From Lederbergia graminis (GTDB lineage Bacteria; Bacillota; Bacilli; Bacillales; Bacillaceae_C): a stretch of DNA of 64,000 nt. The translations under genes and the position numbers were made by a program. This document shows positions 32,741 through 40,918 of this stretch, piece after piece. Numbering within the stretch: position 1 is the first letter of the stretch; each line of letters starts with the position of its first letter. Location of the stretch: NCBI RefSeq assembly GCF_042655485.1, contig NZ_JBHSMC010000001.1, forward strand, positions 310,001 through 374,000, read 5' to 3'. A model generated the notes under the pieces. The model was given only the letters and a program-made list of their open reading frames with translations. It was not told the origin of the DNA and did no database searches.

Positions 32741-34195
32741 ATGGAACAAATTTGTTTTGAATTGAAAAATATAGAAGTATCATTTTTAGACCAGGAAATT
32801 TTAAATATAGACCGATTAGCTATACACCAATTTGATCGTATTGGGATAGTTGGTAAAAATGGTGTTGGAAAAAGTACGTTATTAAAGTTACTTGCTGGTA
32901 CAATAAAACCTGATAAAGGAGAAGTTCATCGCTTTGTAGAAAGTGGATATTTTCAGCAATTAGAGGCTCCGTCGTTTGAAGCGGCAGATCCAGCTTTATT
33001 AGGGAAACTAGCTGTACCAAATCATTCAAATGGTATGAGTGGAGGAGAACAAACGCGATTAAAGCTCGCTCAATTGTTTACCAATTATTATGAAGCTTTA
33101 TTAATAGATGAGCCAACTACACACTTAGATCGTAGTGGAATTGAATTTTTACTCGATGAATTAAGATATTATTATGGCGCACTCGTAATAATTAGTCATG
33201 ACCGTGCTGTTTTGGATGAGCTAGTAACGACCATTTGGGAAATAGAGAACGGTCAAGTTAAGGTTTATACAGGTAATTATAGCGATTATCGAGAACAAAA
33301 AGTATTAGAAAGAGAACAACAAAATCAAGCACATGAACAATTCTTAAAAGAGAAAGCACGCTTGGAAAAAGCGGCACAAGAAAAAATGAAAAAGGCTGAA
33401 AAAATTGCTCAAGCTGGAAGTATGTCGAAAAAAGAATCTAAAGCAAAAGCTAACAGGATGTTTGAGACAAAATCAAAAGGAACTAGTCAGAAGGCAGTAC
33501 AGCGTGCAGCAAAAGCAATTGAACAGCGAATTGAAAAACTTGCAGAAGTAGAAGCTGTCAAAGAAGAAAGACCCATCGTGTTTCACCAATCGAAAGCACT
33601 ACAGCTGCATAATAAATTTCCTATAATGGCAGATAGACTTACATTGCAAGTGGAAAATAAAATATTACTCGATGATGTGAATTTTCAATTCCCACTAAGC
33701 AAGAAGATAGCCATTACAGGAGACAATGGTAGTGGAAAGAGCACGTTGTTGCATTATATTGCAGAACAGGGCTTAAACTTAACGATATCACCGAAAGCTA
33801 AGATCGGTTACTTTAGACAAATGAGTTATCAATTCACATCCGAGGAAACGGTTATTGATTTTTTGAAAATACGCTCTGATTATGAGGAGGGATTCTTACG
33901 TAGCGTTTTACATTCGATGCAATTCATTGGAACAGATATACAAAAAAAAGTAACAACATTAAGTGGAGGAGAGGCTATTCGTCTCCAACTGTGTCAGCTT
34001 TTTCTTGGTGAATATAATATACTTTTGCTTGATGAGCCAACAAACTTTTTAGATATTCATGCAACAGTAGCTCTGGAGAAGTTTATTCATGGCTATAAGG
34101 GAACCATCATTTTTGTTTCCCATGATCAAACATTTATTCAAAATACGGCTGATCTAGTATATAAAATTGTCAATAAAAAATTAGTGTTGCAGTAA
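32741..34195 (+). CDS. ABC-F ribosome-protection ATPase (Vga/Msr/VmlR type)
   Basis: 484 aa with two ATP-binding cassettes and no membrane segment. First cassette: Walker A GKNGVGKST, signature MSGGEQ, Walker B LLIDEPTTHLD. A Lys/Glu-rich interdomain linker (about 185-285) forms the coiled arm that enters the ribosome. Second cassette: Walker A GDNGSGKST, signature LSGGEA, Walker B LLLDEPTNFLD. The short length and missing Arm domain resemble antibiotic-resistance ABC-F proteins rather than housekeeping ones. The MRLR leader suggests that macrolides or related drugs are the inducer. Confidence 0.88.
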   Translation: MEQICFELKNIEVSFLDQEILNIDRLAIHQFDRIGIVGKNGVGKSTLLKLLAGTIKPDKGEVHRFVESGYFQQLEAPSFEAADPALLGKLAVPNHSNGMSGGEQTRLKLAQLFTNYYEALLIDEPTTHLDRSGIEFLLDELRYYYGALVIISHDRAVLDELVTTIWEIENGQVKVYTGNYSDYREQKVLEREQQNQAHEQFLKEKARLEKAAQEKMKKAEKIAQAGSMSKKESKAKANRMFETKSKGTSQKAVQRAAKAIEQRIEKLAEVEAVKEERPIVFHQSKALQLHNKFPIMADRLTLQVENKILLDDVNFQFPLSKKIAITGDNGSGKSTLLHYIAEQGLNLTISPKAKIGYFRQMSYQFTSEETVIDFLKIRSDYEEGFLRSVLHSMQFIGTDIQKKVTTLSGGEAIRLQLCQLFLGEYNILLLDEPTNFLDIHATVALEKFIHGYKGTIIFVSHDQTFIQNTADLVYKIVNKKLVLQ

Positions 34196-34230
34196 GATAA
34201 AGATTGGGACAAAAGAATGTAGACGAACTT

Positions 34231-34374
34231 AAAAGAGGTTGAGACAAAACGATTTGACCTGAATGTAACTATAAAATTTTAATAATTGATAAGGTGACCG
34301 AACTATCTTTTTTGAAATAAAGTGATAGTTCGGTTTTTATTTGCAACCATATTCCTCTGTGCCAGCCTCTTTTT
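34231..34374. repeat. Dispersed-type repeat with nested hairpins
   Basis: AAAAGAGGTTG near 34231 pairs with CAGCCTCTTTT near 34364 (one G-U), enclosing the ACCGAACTATC terminator stem. GAGGTTGAGACAAAA resembles a repeat I remember from staphylococci and related genera. Confidence 0.5.
34297..34338 (+). terminator. Terminator after the ABC-F gene, GAACTATC repeat family
   Basis: Perfect 11-bp stem ACCGAACTATC/GATAGTTCGGT followed by T4ATTT. Confidence 0.85.
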
Positions 34375-34434
34375 ACACAAACATTGTTCTGAATTACATA
34401 AATTTCTTTAATGGATTTTTCCCAATTCTTCATT

Positions 34435-35094
34435 TTATACTCGATAGTTAAAAGTATGCCAAACTCCGAAGTTATCTATTACCGAAATACCTCTTTGACC
34501 TCCCATGGAAGCATCTTTATAGAATGCGTATTTTTGGCCTGTTGTAAAGTGATGTTCATAATTTCCCGAAAACACTACAGGTGCGTCCTCGAATTGTAAC
34601 TCTCTCTTAGTTGCTTTTAAAACTGCTGTTGTTCTTGTAGATTTTCCATAATTAGCTTGTTTTGTTTGTTGTATGTGACTTTCTTTTTTTAGCATATTTA
34701 TATCATGTTGCATTGCTTGAATAATCGCACGTTCATCTGTAAATCCTGTTCCACAGGCAGAAGGAATACATAATCGTTGTCCAACTCTAAGTGAGTTAGG
34801 ATCTACACTTGGATTAGCTTCTAAAATACTTTCAATAGTGACTTGATAGTTTTGGGCAATTTGATAAAGTGTATCGCCTTGCTCAATTATCTTCGAAGTA
34901 TGATTTGGGGGGCATGCTGGTATACAAATAGATTGACCAATTCTTAAATTATGTGGATCTAGTCCAGGGTTAGCTGCTAAAATACTGAACACTGTTTTCT
35001 CTAAACGTAAAGCAATGTAATTCAGTGTATCGCCAGGTTGAATGACATATGGATAATGGTCGTTAGGGCATTGACGATAATAATAAGTGTGCAT
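34435..35094 (-). CDS. Double-LysM protein, spore or cell-wall associated
   Basis: 219 aa without a classical signal peptide. Two LysM domains (about 16-60 and 69-113), each with PGDTL/QGDTL at the start and closing NLRIGQSICIP or SLRVGQRLCIP, bind peptidoglycan. A basic linker and a C-terminal region of about 60 residues (VVFSGNYEHHFTTGQKYAFYKD) of unknown role follow. LysM proteins lacking export signals are common on Bacillus spores (SafA, YaaH). Ribosome binding site GGAGAGTGGG. Confidence 0.8.
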   Translation of the reverse strand: MHTYYYRQCPNDHYPYVIQPGDTLNYIALRLEKTVFSILAANPGLDPHNLRIGQSICIPACPPNHTSKIIEQGDTLYQIAQNYQVTIESILEANPSVDPNSLRVGQRLCIPSACGTGFTDERAIIQAMQHDINMLKKESHIQQTKQANYGKSTRTTAVLKATKRELQFEDAPVVFSGNYEHHFTTGQKYAFYKDASMGGQRGISVIDNFGVWHTFNYRV

Positions 35095-35252
35095 AAGAAA
35101 CCCACTCTCCGTTTTTCATATATGTCTATGCGAAAGAGGAGGTATTTGTTCAGCTGTGGAGTGGGCATAACAGAAGGAATATAGGTATAATACAGTAATA
35201 GTAGTTAGAAACTATTATTATTGAATTTAAGTCAAATACAAGAGGAGATATC

Positions 35253-36719
35253 ATGACCAAAACCAATGAAATAGGCTGGAATTTTGATAATAGCTACGCT
35301 CGTTTATCCGAGTCTTTCTTTGCCAGAAGCAACCCTACTCCTGTCAAAAAACCAGAGTTAGTCATACTTAATAGTACCCTTGCTGAAGAACTTGGCTTAC
35401 ATGAGGGAGGATTGAAAAGGAAGGAAAGTATTGAAATATTTGCTGGAAACGAAATTCCTCCGGGTGGATTCCCCATCGCACAAGCATATGCAGGGCATCA
35501 ATTTGGAAATTTTACAATGCTTGGGGATGGAAGAGCAGTCCTTTTAGGCGAACAAATTACTCCTACTGGAAAACGTTTTGATATACAACTAAAAGGTGCT
35601 GGTAAGACACCATTTTCTCGTGGGGGCGATGGAAGAGCTGCACTTGGTCCAATGTTACGTGAATATATTATTAGTGAAGCGATGCACGGACTAGGAATTC
35701 CAACTTCTAGAAGTTTAGCAGTAGTAACTACTGGTGAAGAAGTTATCCGTGAAACGGAGCTGCCAGGCGCGATTTTAACTCGAGTTGCTTCTAGTCATAT
35801 ACGTGTTGGTACATTTCAATTTATTGCAAATTGGGGTTCATTAACAGAACTTAAATCACTTACTGATTATACAATTAATAGACACTATCCTGAAGTAAAA
35901 GAGAGTGACAATCCATACCTCGCTTTTTTACAAAGCGTTATTACTCGCCAAGCGGAACTAATTTCAAAGTGGCAGCTTGTTGGATTTATTCATGGTGTGA
36001 TGAATACAGATAACATGACCATAAGTGGTGAAACAATTGATTATGGACCTTGTGCGTTCATGGATACTTATCATCTAGATACAGTTTTTAGTTCCATTGA
36101 TACACAAGGTCGTTATGCATATGCGAACCAGCCATATATAGCTGCTTGGAATCTCGCAAGATTTGCTGAAACTTTAATTCCTTTTTTACACGAAGAAGAT
36201 GAAAAAGCACTGAAAATAGCCCAAGAAGAAATCTCGAAATTCACCAGTATTTATGAAAAATATTGGTTACATGGTATGAGAGCGAAGTTAGGCTTAGCTA
36301 CTAATGAATATGAAGATGATATGCTGGTGGATCAGCTCTTAGGTATAATGCAAAAACATGAAGCTGATTATACGAACACTTTCCGTGCATTAACCTTGAA
36401 TGAACTAAAAGGTTGTGGGATGTTTCAAAGTCCAGATTTCCAACAATGGTATCAACGTTGGGAACAACGGAAAGAGCGGGAATCTCAGAGAGGAAAAGAT
36501 AGTATTGAATTAATGAAAAATGCGAATCCTGCCATCATTCCTCGTAACCATCGAGTGGAAGAAGTACTAGAAAATGCTGTGAATCAAGGTGATTATAGCG
36601 ATATGACTCGCTTGTTATCAGTATTAAAGAATCCTTATAATTACACAGACGTGATTAAGGAGTTTACTTTACCACCTGAACCAACAGATACCCCGTATCG
36701 GACTTATTGTGGAACATAA
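35253..36719 (+). CDS. selO: Protein adenylyltransferase SelO (YdiU/UPF0061 pseudokinase)
   Basis: 488 aa, start behind AGAGGAGATATC. Matches SelO throughout: GWNFDNSYARL near the N-terminus, AGHQFGNFTMLGDGRAVLLGE, DIQLKGAGKTPFSRGGDGRA (ATP-binding lysine and arginine), HGVMNTDNMTISGETIDYGP (metal-binding asparagine and aspartate). SelO transfers AMP to Ser, Thr or Tyr of target proteins using ATP bound upside down. The C-terminus ends YRTYCGT with one cysteine where other members have CxxU or CxxC-like ends. Single gene with a terminator. Confidence 0.93.
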   Translation: MTKTNEIGWNFDNSYARLSESFFARSNPTPVKKPELVILNSTLAEELGLHEGGLKRKESIEIFAGNEIPPGGFPIAQAYAGHQFGNFTMLGDGRAVLLGEQITPTGKRFDIQLKGAGKTPFSRGGDGRAALGPMLREYIISEAMHGLGIPTSRSLAVVTTGEEVIRETELPGAILTRVASSHIRVGTFQFIANWGSLTELKSLTDYTINRHYPEVKESDNPYLAFLQSVITRQAELISKWQLVGFIHGVMNTDNMTISGETIDYGPCAFMDTYHLDTVFSSIDTQGRYAYANQPYIAAWNLARFAETLIPFLHEEDEKALKIAQEEISKFTSIYEKYWLHGMRAKLGLATNEYEDDMLVDQLLGIMQKHEADYTNTFRALTLNELKGCGMFQSPDFQQWYQRWEQRKERESQRGKDSIELMKNANPAIIPRNHRVEEVLENAVNQGDYSDMTRLLSVLKNPYNYTDVIKEFTLPPEPTDTPYRTYCGT

Positions 36720-36738
36720 AATATAGTAGTTGATTTTG

Positions 36739-36784
36739 CGTCAGAATATGGAGCATAAATGCTTCGTGCTCTGACGTTCTTTTA
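36739..36784 (+). terminator. Terminator of selO
   Basis: CGTCAGA/TCTGACG outer stem with inner GAGCAT/ATGCTTC pairing, then TTCTTTT. Confidence 0.75.
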
Positions 36785-36911
36785 TGAATATAGGAATTTC
36801 GAATCACTTAATATTATGAATATAATTACAATTATTCAATATATATGTTGAAGGTAGGAAAGATACACAGTGCTTTATAAAAGAGTAACTGGCTATTTCA
36901 TCCTACATACA

Positions 36912-36946
36912 ATGTAAACGTTTCCTTGCTAAGTAAACGTTTACCA
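36912..36946 (+). promoter_or_regulatory. Twin cre/LacI-type operators before the DUF4185 gene
   Basis: TGTAAACGTTTCC (36913-36925) and the perfect palindrome GTAAACGTTTAC (36933-36944), centres about 19-20 bases apart, so on one DNA face. Both fit the CcpA cre / LacI-family core, suggesting catabolite control or a sugar-specific repressor. Confidence 0.65.
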
Positions 36947-37016
36947 TCAAAATAAAAGGAGGGATATTTAAAAGATTTGTATGTGTCTAAATGATTATAG
37001 AAAGAGGGGAATAGAA

Positions 37017-38963
37017 ATGAAGCGAAAATTAATCGCCAAAATTGCTTTCGTGTTTTTACTTGTTAGTACTGTATTTGTAGGGAGTACACAAGCTGTTAGT
37101 CCATCTAACATACAAATGATTGCTCGCGTAACTGGACCTGCATCTCCTGGTGAGACTTTACCTAATCCAAATCAAACGCATACTAGATGGGACATTGGTG
37201 GGACAGACTTAGGAATAATTTGGGATAAAGGTGGAGGGGAATATTTTATTGCATTTGGTGATACAAATAATGCAGCAGGACAATGGAACAGAAGTAATGT
37301 ATTAGCAGTTTCTTCTGATACAAATTTAGAGGATGGGCTTACTTTCTCTCGAATGATTGAAAGTCATCCCGGATTTGCTAAAGAAATACTATATTCTAAG
37401 AAAATTAATAATGACGAAATGACGGTTATTCCTACAGCAGGAGTTACTGTAGGCAATAGACATTATATTCACTATATGTCAGTTAATCATTGGGGAGCGG
37501 CAGGTAGATGGTATACAAACTATTCTGGTATTGCTTATTCTGATGATAATGGCCAAAACTGGATAAAACACCCTACTGCAAGGTGGCACAATAATAAAAC
37601 GGCATGGGACAATAAATTTCAAATGGCGGCATTTGTGAAGAAAGATGGTTTTGTGTATATGTATGGTACACCAAATGGTCGATTTGGTAATATTCATTTA
37701 GCTCGTGTTCCAGAGCAGCAGCTACTTAATATTGGAGCATACCGGTATTGGAACGGAAATGGTTGGGTAGCAGATCAAACAGCAGCACAACCTGTAGCAA
37801 TTGGTGTTGCTGGGGAAATGTCAGTTGCTTACAATACACATTTTAATCGTTTTATTATGACGTATTTGAATGAAGACCGTCGATCAATTGTGATGCGTGA
37901 TGCTCCAACACCTGTTGGTCCATGGAGTGGAGAGAAAATTTTAGTTCCTGGAAATTTAACAGGATTAGGGCAATACAATGCCTTCATGCATCCACTTTCT
38001 AATAATAGTTCTACTCTGTATTTTATTATGTCGACTTGGCATCCGGATTATAATACTCGCTTATTAAAAGTAGATTTAAATGATGATCAAATATCAGATA
38101 ATATCATTTCTGCACCAGGATTTGAAACACAAGGAGACACCCCAATTATGGCGCCATGGTATATACAAGGATCGGGAGGAATTGATCGTGATTTAGGAAA
38201 TGCTAGGACTGGTAACAATAATGGGTTTGTTTATAATGATACCGGGTGGAATGCTATTAAACAAAAAGTAGCTGTTCAACCATACACGAATTATACACTT
38301 AAAGGATGGGTACGCTCATCAGATAATAATACTGAAGGCTATTTCGGGGTTAGGGTACCCGATGGAGGACCAGTCATTAAAGAAAATAAATATGGAACTT
38401 TATCCGATTATACAGAACAAGTAGTAACCTTCAATTCGGGACCAAATGCGATAGTCGAAATTTACAATGGGGTTTGGGCTGATGGAGAAACATGGTCACA
38501 ACTAGATGATGTAAGTTTAGTAAGAGAAAGCAATTTAGTCGGTCACAGTAGCTTCGAGGAGCAAGATACATTAACCTTAACGGCACCATGGTATTCAAAT
38601 GGTTATGCTGGTGTTGATCGTAACCTTGGATACGCATATACTGGAGAAAATAATGGCTTTGCTCGATATGATAGCGGCTGGAATGCGATTAAACAAGAAG
38701 TATTTGTAGAGCCTAATCAAAATTATACTTTATCAGCTTGGATAAAAACTTCCGCTAATAACACTGATGGTTATTTCGGTGCTCGTTTATTGAATAATGG
38801 ACCAATATTAAAAGAAACACAGTTTAGTAGCTTAGGAGAATATACTAAATTAAATGTTACTTTTAATTCCGGAAACAACCATAGTGTAGAATTATTTGCA
38901 GGAATGTGGGCAAATGGTGATACATGGATCCAAGTAGACGATGTTAGTGTAGTGAAGAATTAA
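37017..38963 (+). CDS. Secreted DUF4185 glycosidase-like protein with two carbohydrate-binding repeats
   Basis: 648 aa from ATG 37017 (AGAGGGGAA upstream). Signal peptide cleaved near GSTQA. Residues about 30-355 form a DUF4185-type beta-propeller-like domain: RWDIGGTDLGIIWDKGGGEYFIAFGD, GIAYSDDNGQNW, GLGQYNAFMHP and WHPDYN. Two CBM4/9-like repeats of about 137 aa follow, each opening with an APWY strand and ending in DDVS(L/V)V. DUF4185 members were recently shown to include endo-D-arabinanases. Twin cre-like sites upstream fit a secreted polysaccharide enzyme. The exact substrate is unknown. Confidence 0.8.
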   Translation: MKRKLIAKIAFVFLLVSTVFVGSTQAVSPSNIQMIARVTGPASPGETLPNPNQTHTRWDIGGTDLGIIWDKGGGEYFIAFGDTNNAAGQWNRSNVLAVSSDTNLEDGLTFSRMIESHPGFAKEILYSKKINNDEMTVIPTAGVTVGNRHYIHYMSVNHWGAAGRWYTNYSGIAYSDDNGQNWIKHPTARWHNNKTAWDNKFQMAAFVKKDGFVYMYGTPNGRFGNIHLARVPEQQLLNIGAYRYWNGNGWVADQTAAQPVAIGVAGEMSVAYNTHFNRFIMTYLNEDRRSIVMRDAPTPVGPWSGEKILVPGNLTGLGQYNAFMHPLSNNSSTLYFIMSTWHPDYNTRLLKVDLNDDQISDNIISAPGFETQGDTPIMAPWYIQGSGGIDRDLGNARTGNNNGFVYNDTGWNAIKQKVAVQPYTNYTLKGWVRSSDNNTEGYFGVRVPDGGPVIKENKYGTLSDYTEQVVTFNSGPNAIVEIYNGVWADGETWSQLDDVSLVRESNLVGHSSFEEQDTLTLTAPWYSNGYAGVDRNLGYAYTGENNGFARYDSGWNAIKQEVFVEPNQNYTLSAWIKTSANNTDGYFGARLLNNGPILKETQFSSLGEYTKLNVTFNSGNNHSVELFAGMWANGDTWIQVDDVSVVKN

Positions 38964-39365
38964 TGTTTTTTTATTGAAAAAATCTCACCTTCCAGTCATA
39001 TGGAAGAAGTCACGTTATAAAATAGAGGAATTAGAATACGAAAAGTCAAACTAACTTGAAATTAATTCAAGTATTAGTTTGGCTTTTCGTATTGAATAAA
39101 GATTTACATAATTTAACGATTTCTACATAATTTTGATAGGGCTAAAGTTATGTAAAGCTAATTCAGGGTGATAGTTTTATTAAGTATTACAAGTTTTAAG
39201 AAAAAGTATGTAGGTATAAGAGATGATTTTAAACGACTTATTTAAATGAAATAACGGAGGAATTTCCCATTTCTCTCGTTTTACGCATTATTAACCATAT
39301 TTTATCCTTGTATTCACACTCCACAACTATACTAAACTCGTAATCAATTTTGAGGAGGTAATAGC
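38964..39365. other. 400-base gap with a long hairpin and the phosphatase upstream region
   Basis: It holds the 20-bp hairpin at 39035-39093. Between 39109 and 39145, TTTACA/TTTAAC/TACATA direct repeats loosely recall PhoP-binding boxes, fitting the alkaline phosphatase downstream, but spacing is irregular. No convincing ORF. Confidence 0.45.
39035..39093. terminator. Long hairpin, probable terminator
   Basis: Twenty-bp stem (39035-39054 with 39074-39093, one G-U), with an inner TTGAA/TTCAA. T4 lies within the distal arm. It follows the DUF4185 gene by 70 bases. Confidence 0.55.
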
Positions 39366-40691
39366 ATGGATAAGATGTCTTTAAAAAAGAAGGTTCTCCC
39401 ATTAGCTGTAGTAACTTCACTTGCAATTGGTAGTCTAGTAGGTAGTTTTTCCGTTCCTGTAGCAGACGCTAAGCCGAAGGATAGGCATTCTAATAATGGG
39501 ATTGCTAAAAATGTTATTTTTATGGTACCTGATGGCTATTCTGCATCCTATGCTACAAATTATCGTTGGTACAAGGGAGAAGAAACAATTCTAGATTCTA
39601 TGTTAGTTGGGATGCATCGTACTTATTCAGCAGATTCAGAGATTACTGATTCCGCTGCTGCAGGTACAGCAATGGCTACTGGAGTAAAGACTAATAATGG
39701 AATTATAAGTATGACACCTGATGGTGTTGAATTAGAAACAATTTTAGAAGCTGCTGAAAAAAATAAAAAATCTTCAGGTTTAGTAGCTACTTCTACAATT
39801 ACACATGCAACTCCTGCAGTATTTGCTTCACATGTTGCGTCTCGTGCAAGTGAATCCGATATCGCTCCTCAATTAATTGAAAATGATGTAGACGTAATCC
39901 TTGGTGGAGGGAAAAAGTACTTTCCAGAATCACTCTTACTAGAAGCGAAGGGAAACCAATATCAAGTTGTATCCAATAAGATACAACTTAACAATGTAAA
40001 GAATGCAAAGAAACTGATCGGTCTTTTCGCTGAGGAAGCAATGGCTCCTGAGTTGGATAGAGATGAAACGGACCAGCCAAGCCTTGCAGAAATGACAGAG
40101 ACAGCAATTGAAGTGTTGCGTAAGGATAAAGATGGTTTTTTTCTGATGGTAGAAGGAAGTCAAATAGATTGGGCGGGTCATGATAATGATGCAGCTTGGG
40201 CAATGAAAGATAGCGAAGCATTTGAGTCTGCAGTTGCAGTCGCTGTTGACTTTGCAAAAAGAGATGGAAAAACATTGGTGGTTGTTGCTGGTGATCATGA
40301 TACTGGTGGTATGTCAGTAGGTGGATACGGAAAAGGAGATACTAATCTTGAAATATTACGAAATGTAACTGCAACTGGCGATTTCATGGATAGCAAACTA
40401 AATAGTGAGCGTAGCAACATCAAAGAAGTAATGAAACAGTACACCAATTTAGATATTACCGATGAGGAAGAAACTAGAATTAAACTTGCTACTTCAGCTT
40501 CTACAATAATTAATCAAATAGTTTCAGAGCGAGCAGTTGTTGGTTGGTCAAGTACAGGTCATACCGGCACAGATGTTCCATTATACGCCTTTGGACCAGG
40601 TTCTCATCTTTTCGCAGGTTTACATGAAAATACTAGTCTTCCAGTGCTTATGGCAGAAGCAATGAAAATACGATTTCTTCCTGGTAAATAA
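39366..40691 (+). CDS. Secreted alkaline phosphatase (PhoA family)
   Basis: 441 aa, start ATG 39366 behind TGAGGAGG. Signal peptide cleaved after VADA. Metal and active-site motifs in order: MVPDGYS (metal aspartate), ITDSAAAGTAMATG (phosphorylated serine), HATPAVFASHVASR, MVEGSQIDWAGHDND, VVAGDHDTGGM and STGHTGTDVPLYAFGPG (metal histidines). It would release phosphate from esters outside the cell. B. subtilis homologs are PhoP-controlled; the Pho-box-like repeats upstream are weak. All catalytic residues look present. Confidence 0.93.
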   Translation: MDKMSLKKKVLPLAVVTSLAIGSLVGSFSVPVADAKPKDRHSNNGIAKNVIFMVPDGYSASYATNYRWYKGEETILDSMLVGMHRTYSADSEITDSAAAGTAMATGVKTNNGIISMTPDGVELETILEAAEKNKKSSGLVATSTITHATPAVFASHVASRASESDIAPQLIENDVDVILGGGKKYFPESLLLEAKGNQYQVVSNKIQLNNVKNAKKLIGLFAEEAMAPELDRDETDQPSLAEMTETAIEVLRKDKDGFFLMVEGSQIDWAGHDNDAAWAMKDSEAFESAVAVAVDFAKRDGKTLVVVAGDHDTGGMSVGGYGKGDTNLEILRNVTATGDFMDSKLNSERSNIKEVMKQYTNLDITDEEETRIKLATSASTIINQIVSERAVVGWSSTGHTGTDVPLYAFGPGSHLFAGLHENTSLPVLMAEAMKIRFLPGK

Positions 40692-40702
40692 GATGCAAAG
40701 AG

Positions 40703-40743
40703 AGTCAGTCCTTCACTAGAATGGTGAAAGGCTGACTTTTTTT
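40703..40743 (+). terminator. Terminator of the alkaline phosphatase gene
   Basis: AGTCAG-CCTTCAC pairs with GTGAA-GGCTGACT, followed by T7. Confidence 0.85.
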
Positions 40744-40918
40744 CATATATTCTCAGCGTCTAGTAAGTGAACTTTCTCATCATTCAACTTCATTATCCTT
40801 TTTGCTATTTCCATTCGTTCTAACTTTCGTTATAATTAGCTAGGTATGTATGAGTGACCTTTAATGCATCTGCATGCATTTACTATATATTGTTTTATGT
40901 TGAATGGAGGAAGTATTA

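Noticed and set aside
39238..39426. Minus-strand ORF overlapping the alkaline phosphatase start, with a protein-like C-terminus
   Set aside because: It begins inside the phosphatase coding sequence, has no ribosome binding site, and the plus strand has a clear GGAGG and signal peptide there. At most a decayed remnant.
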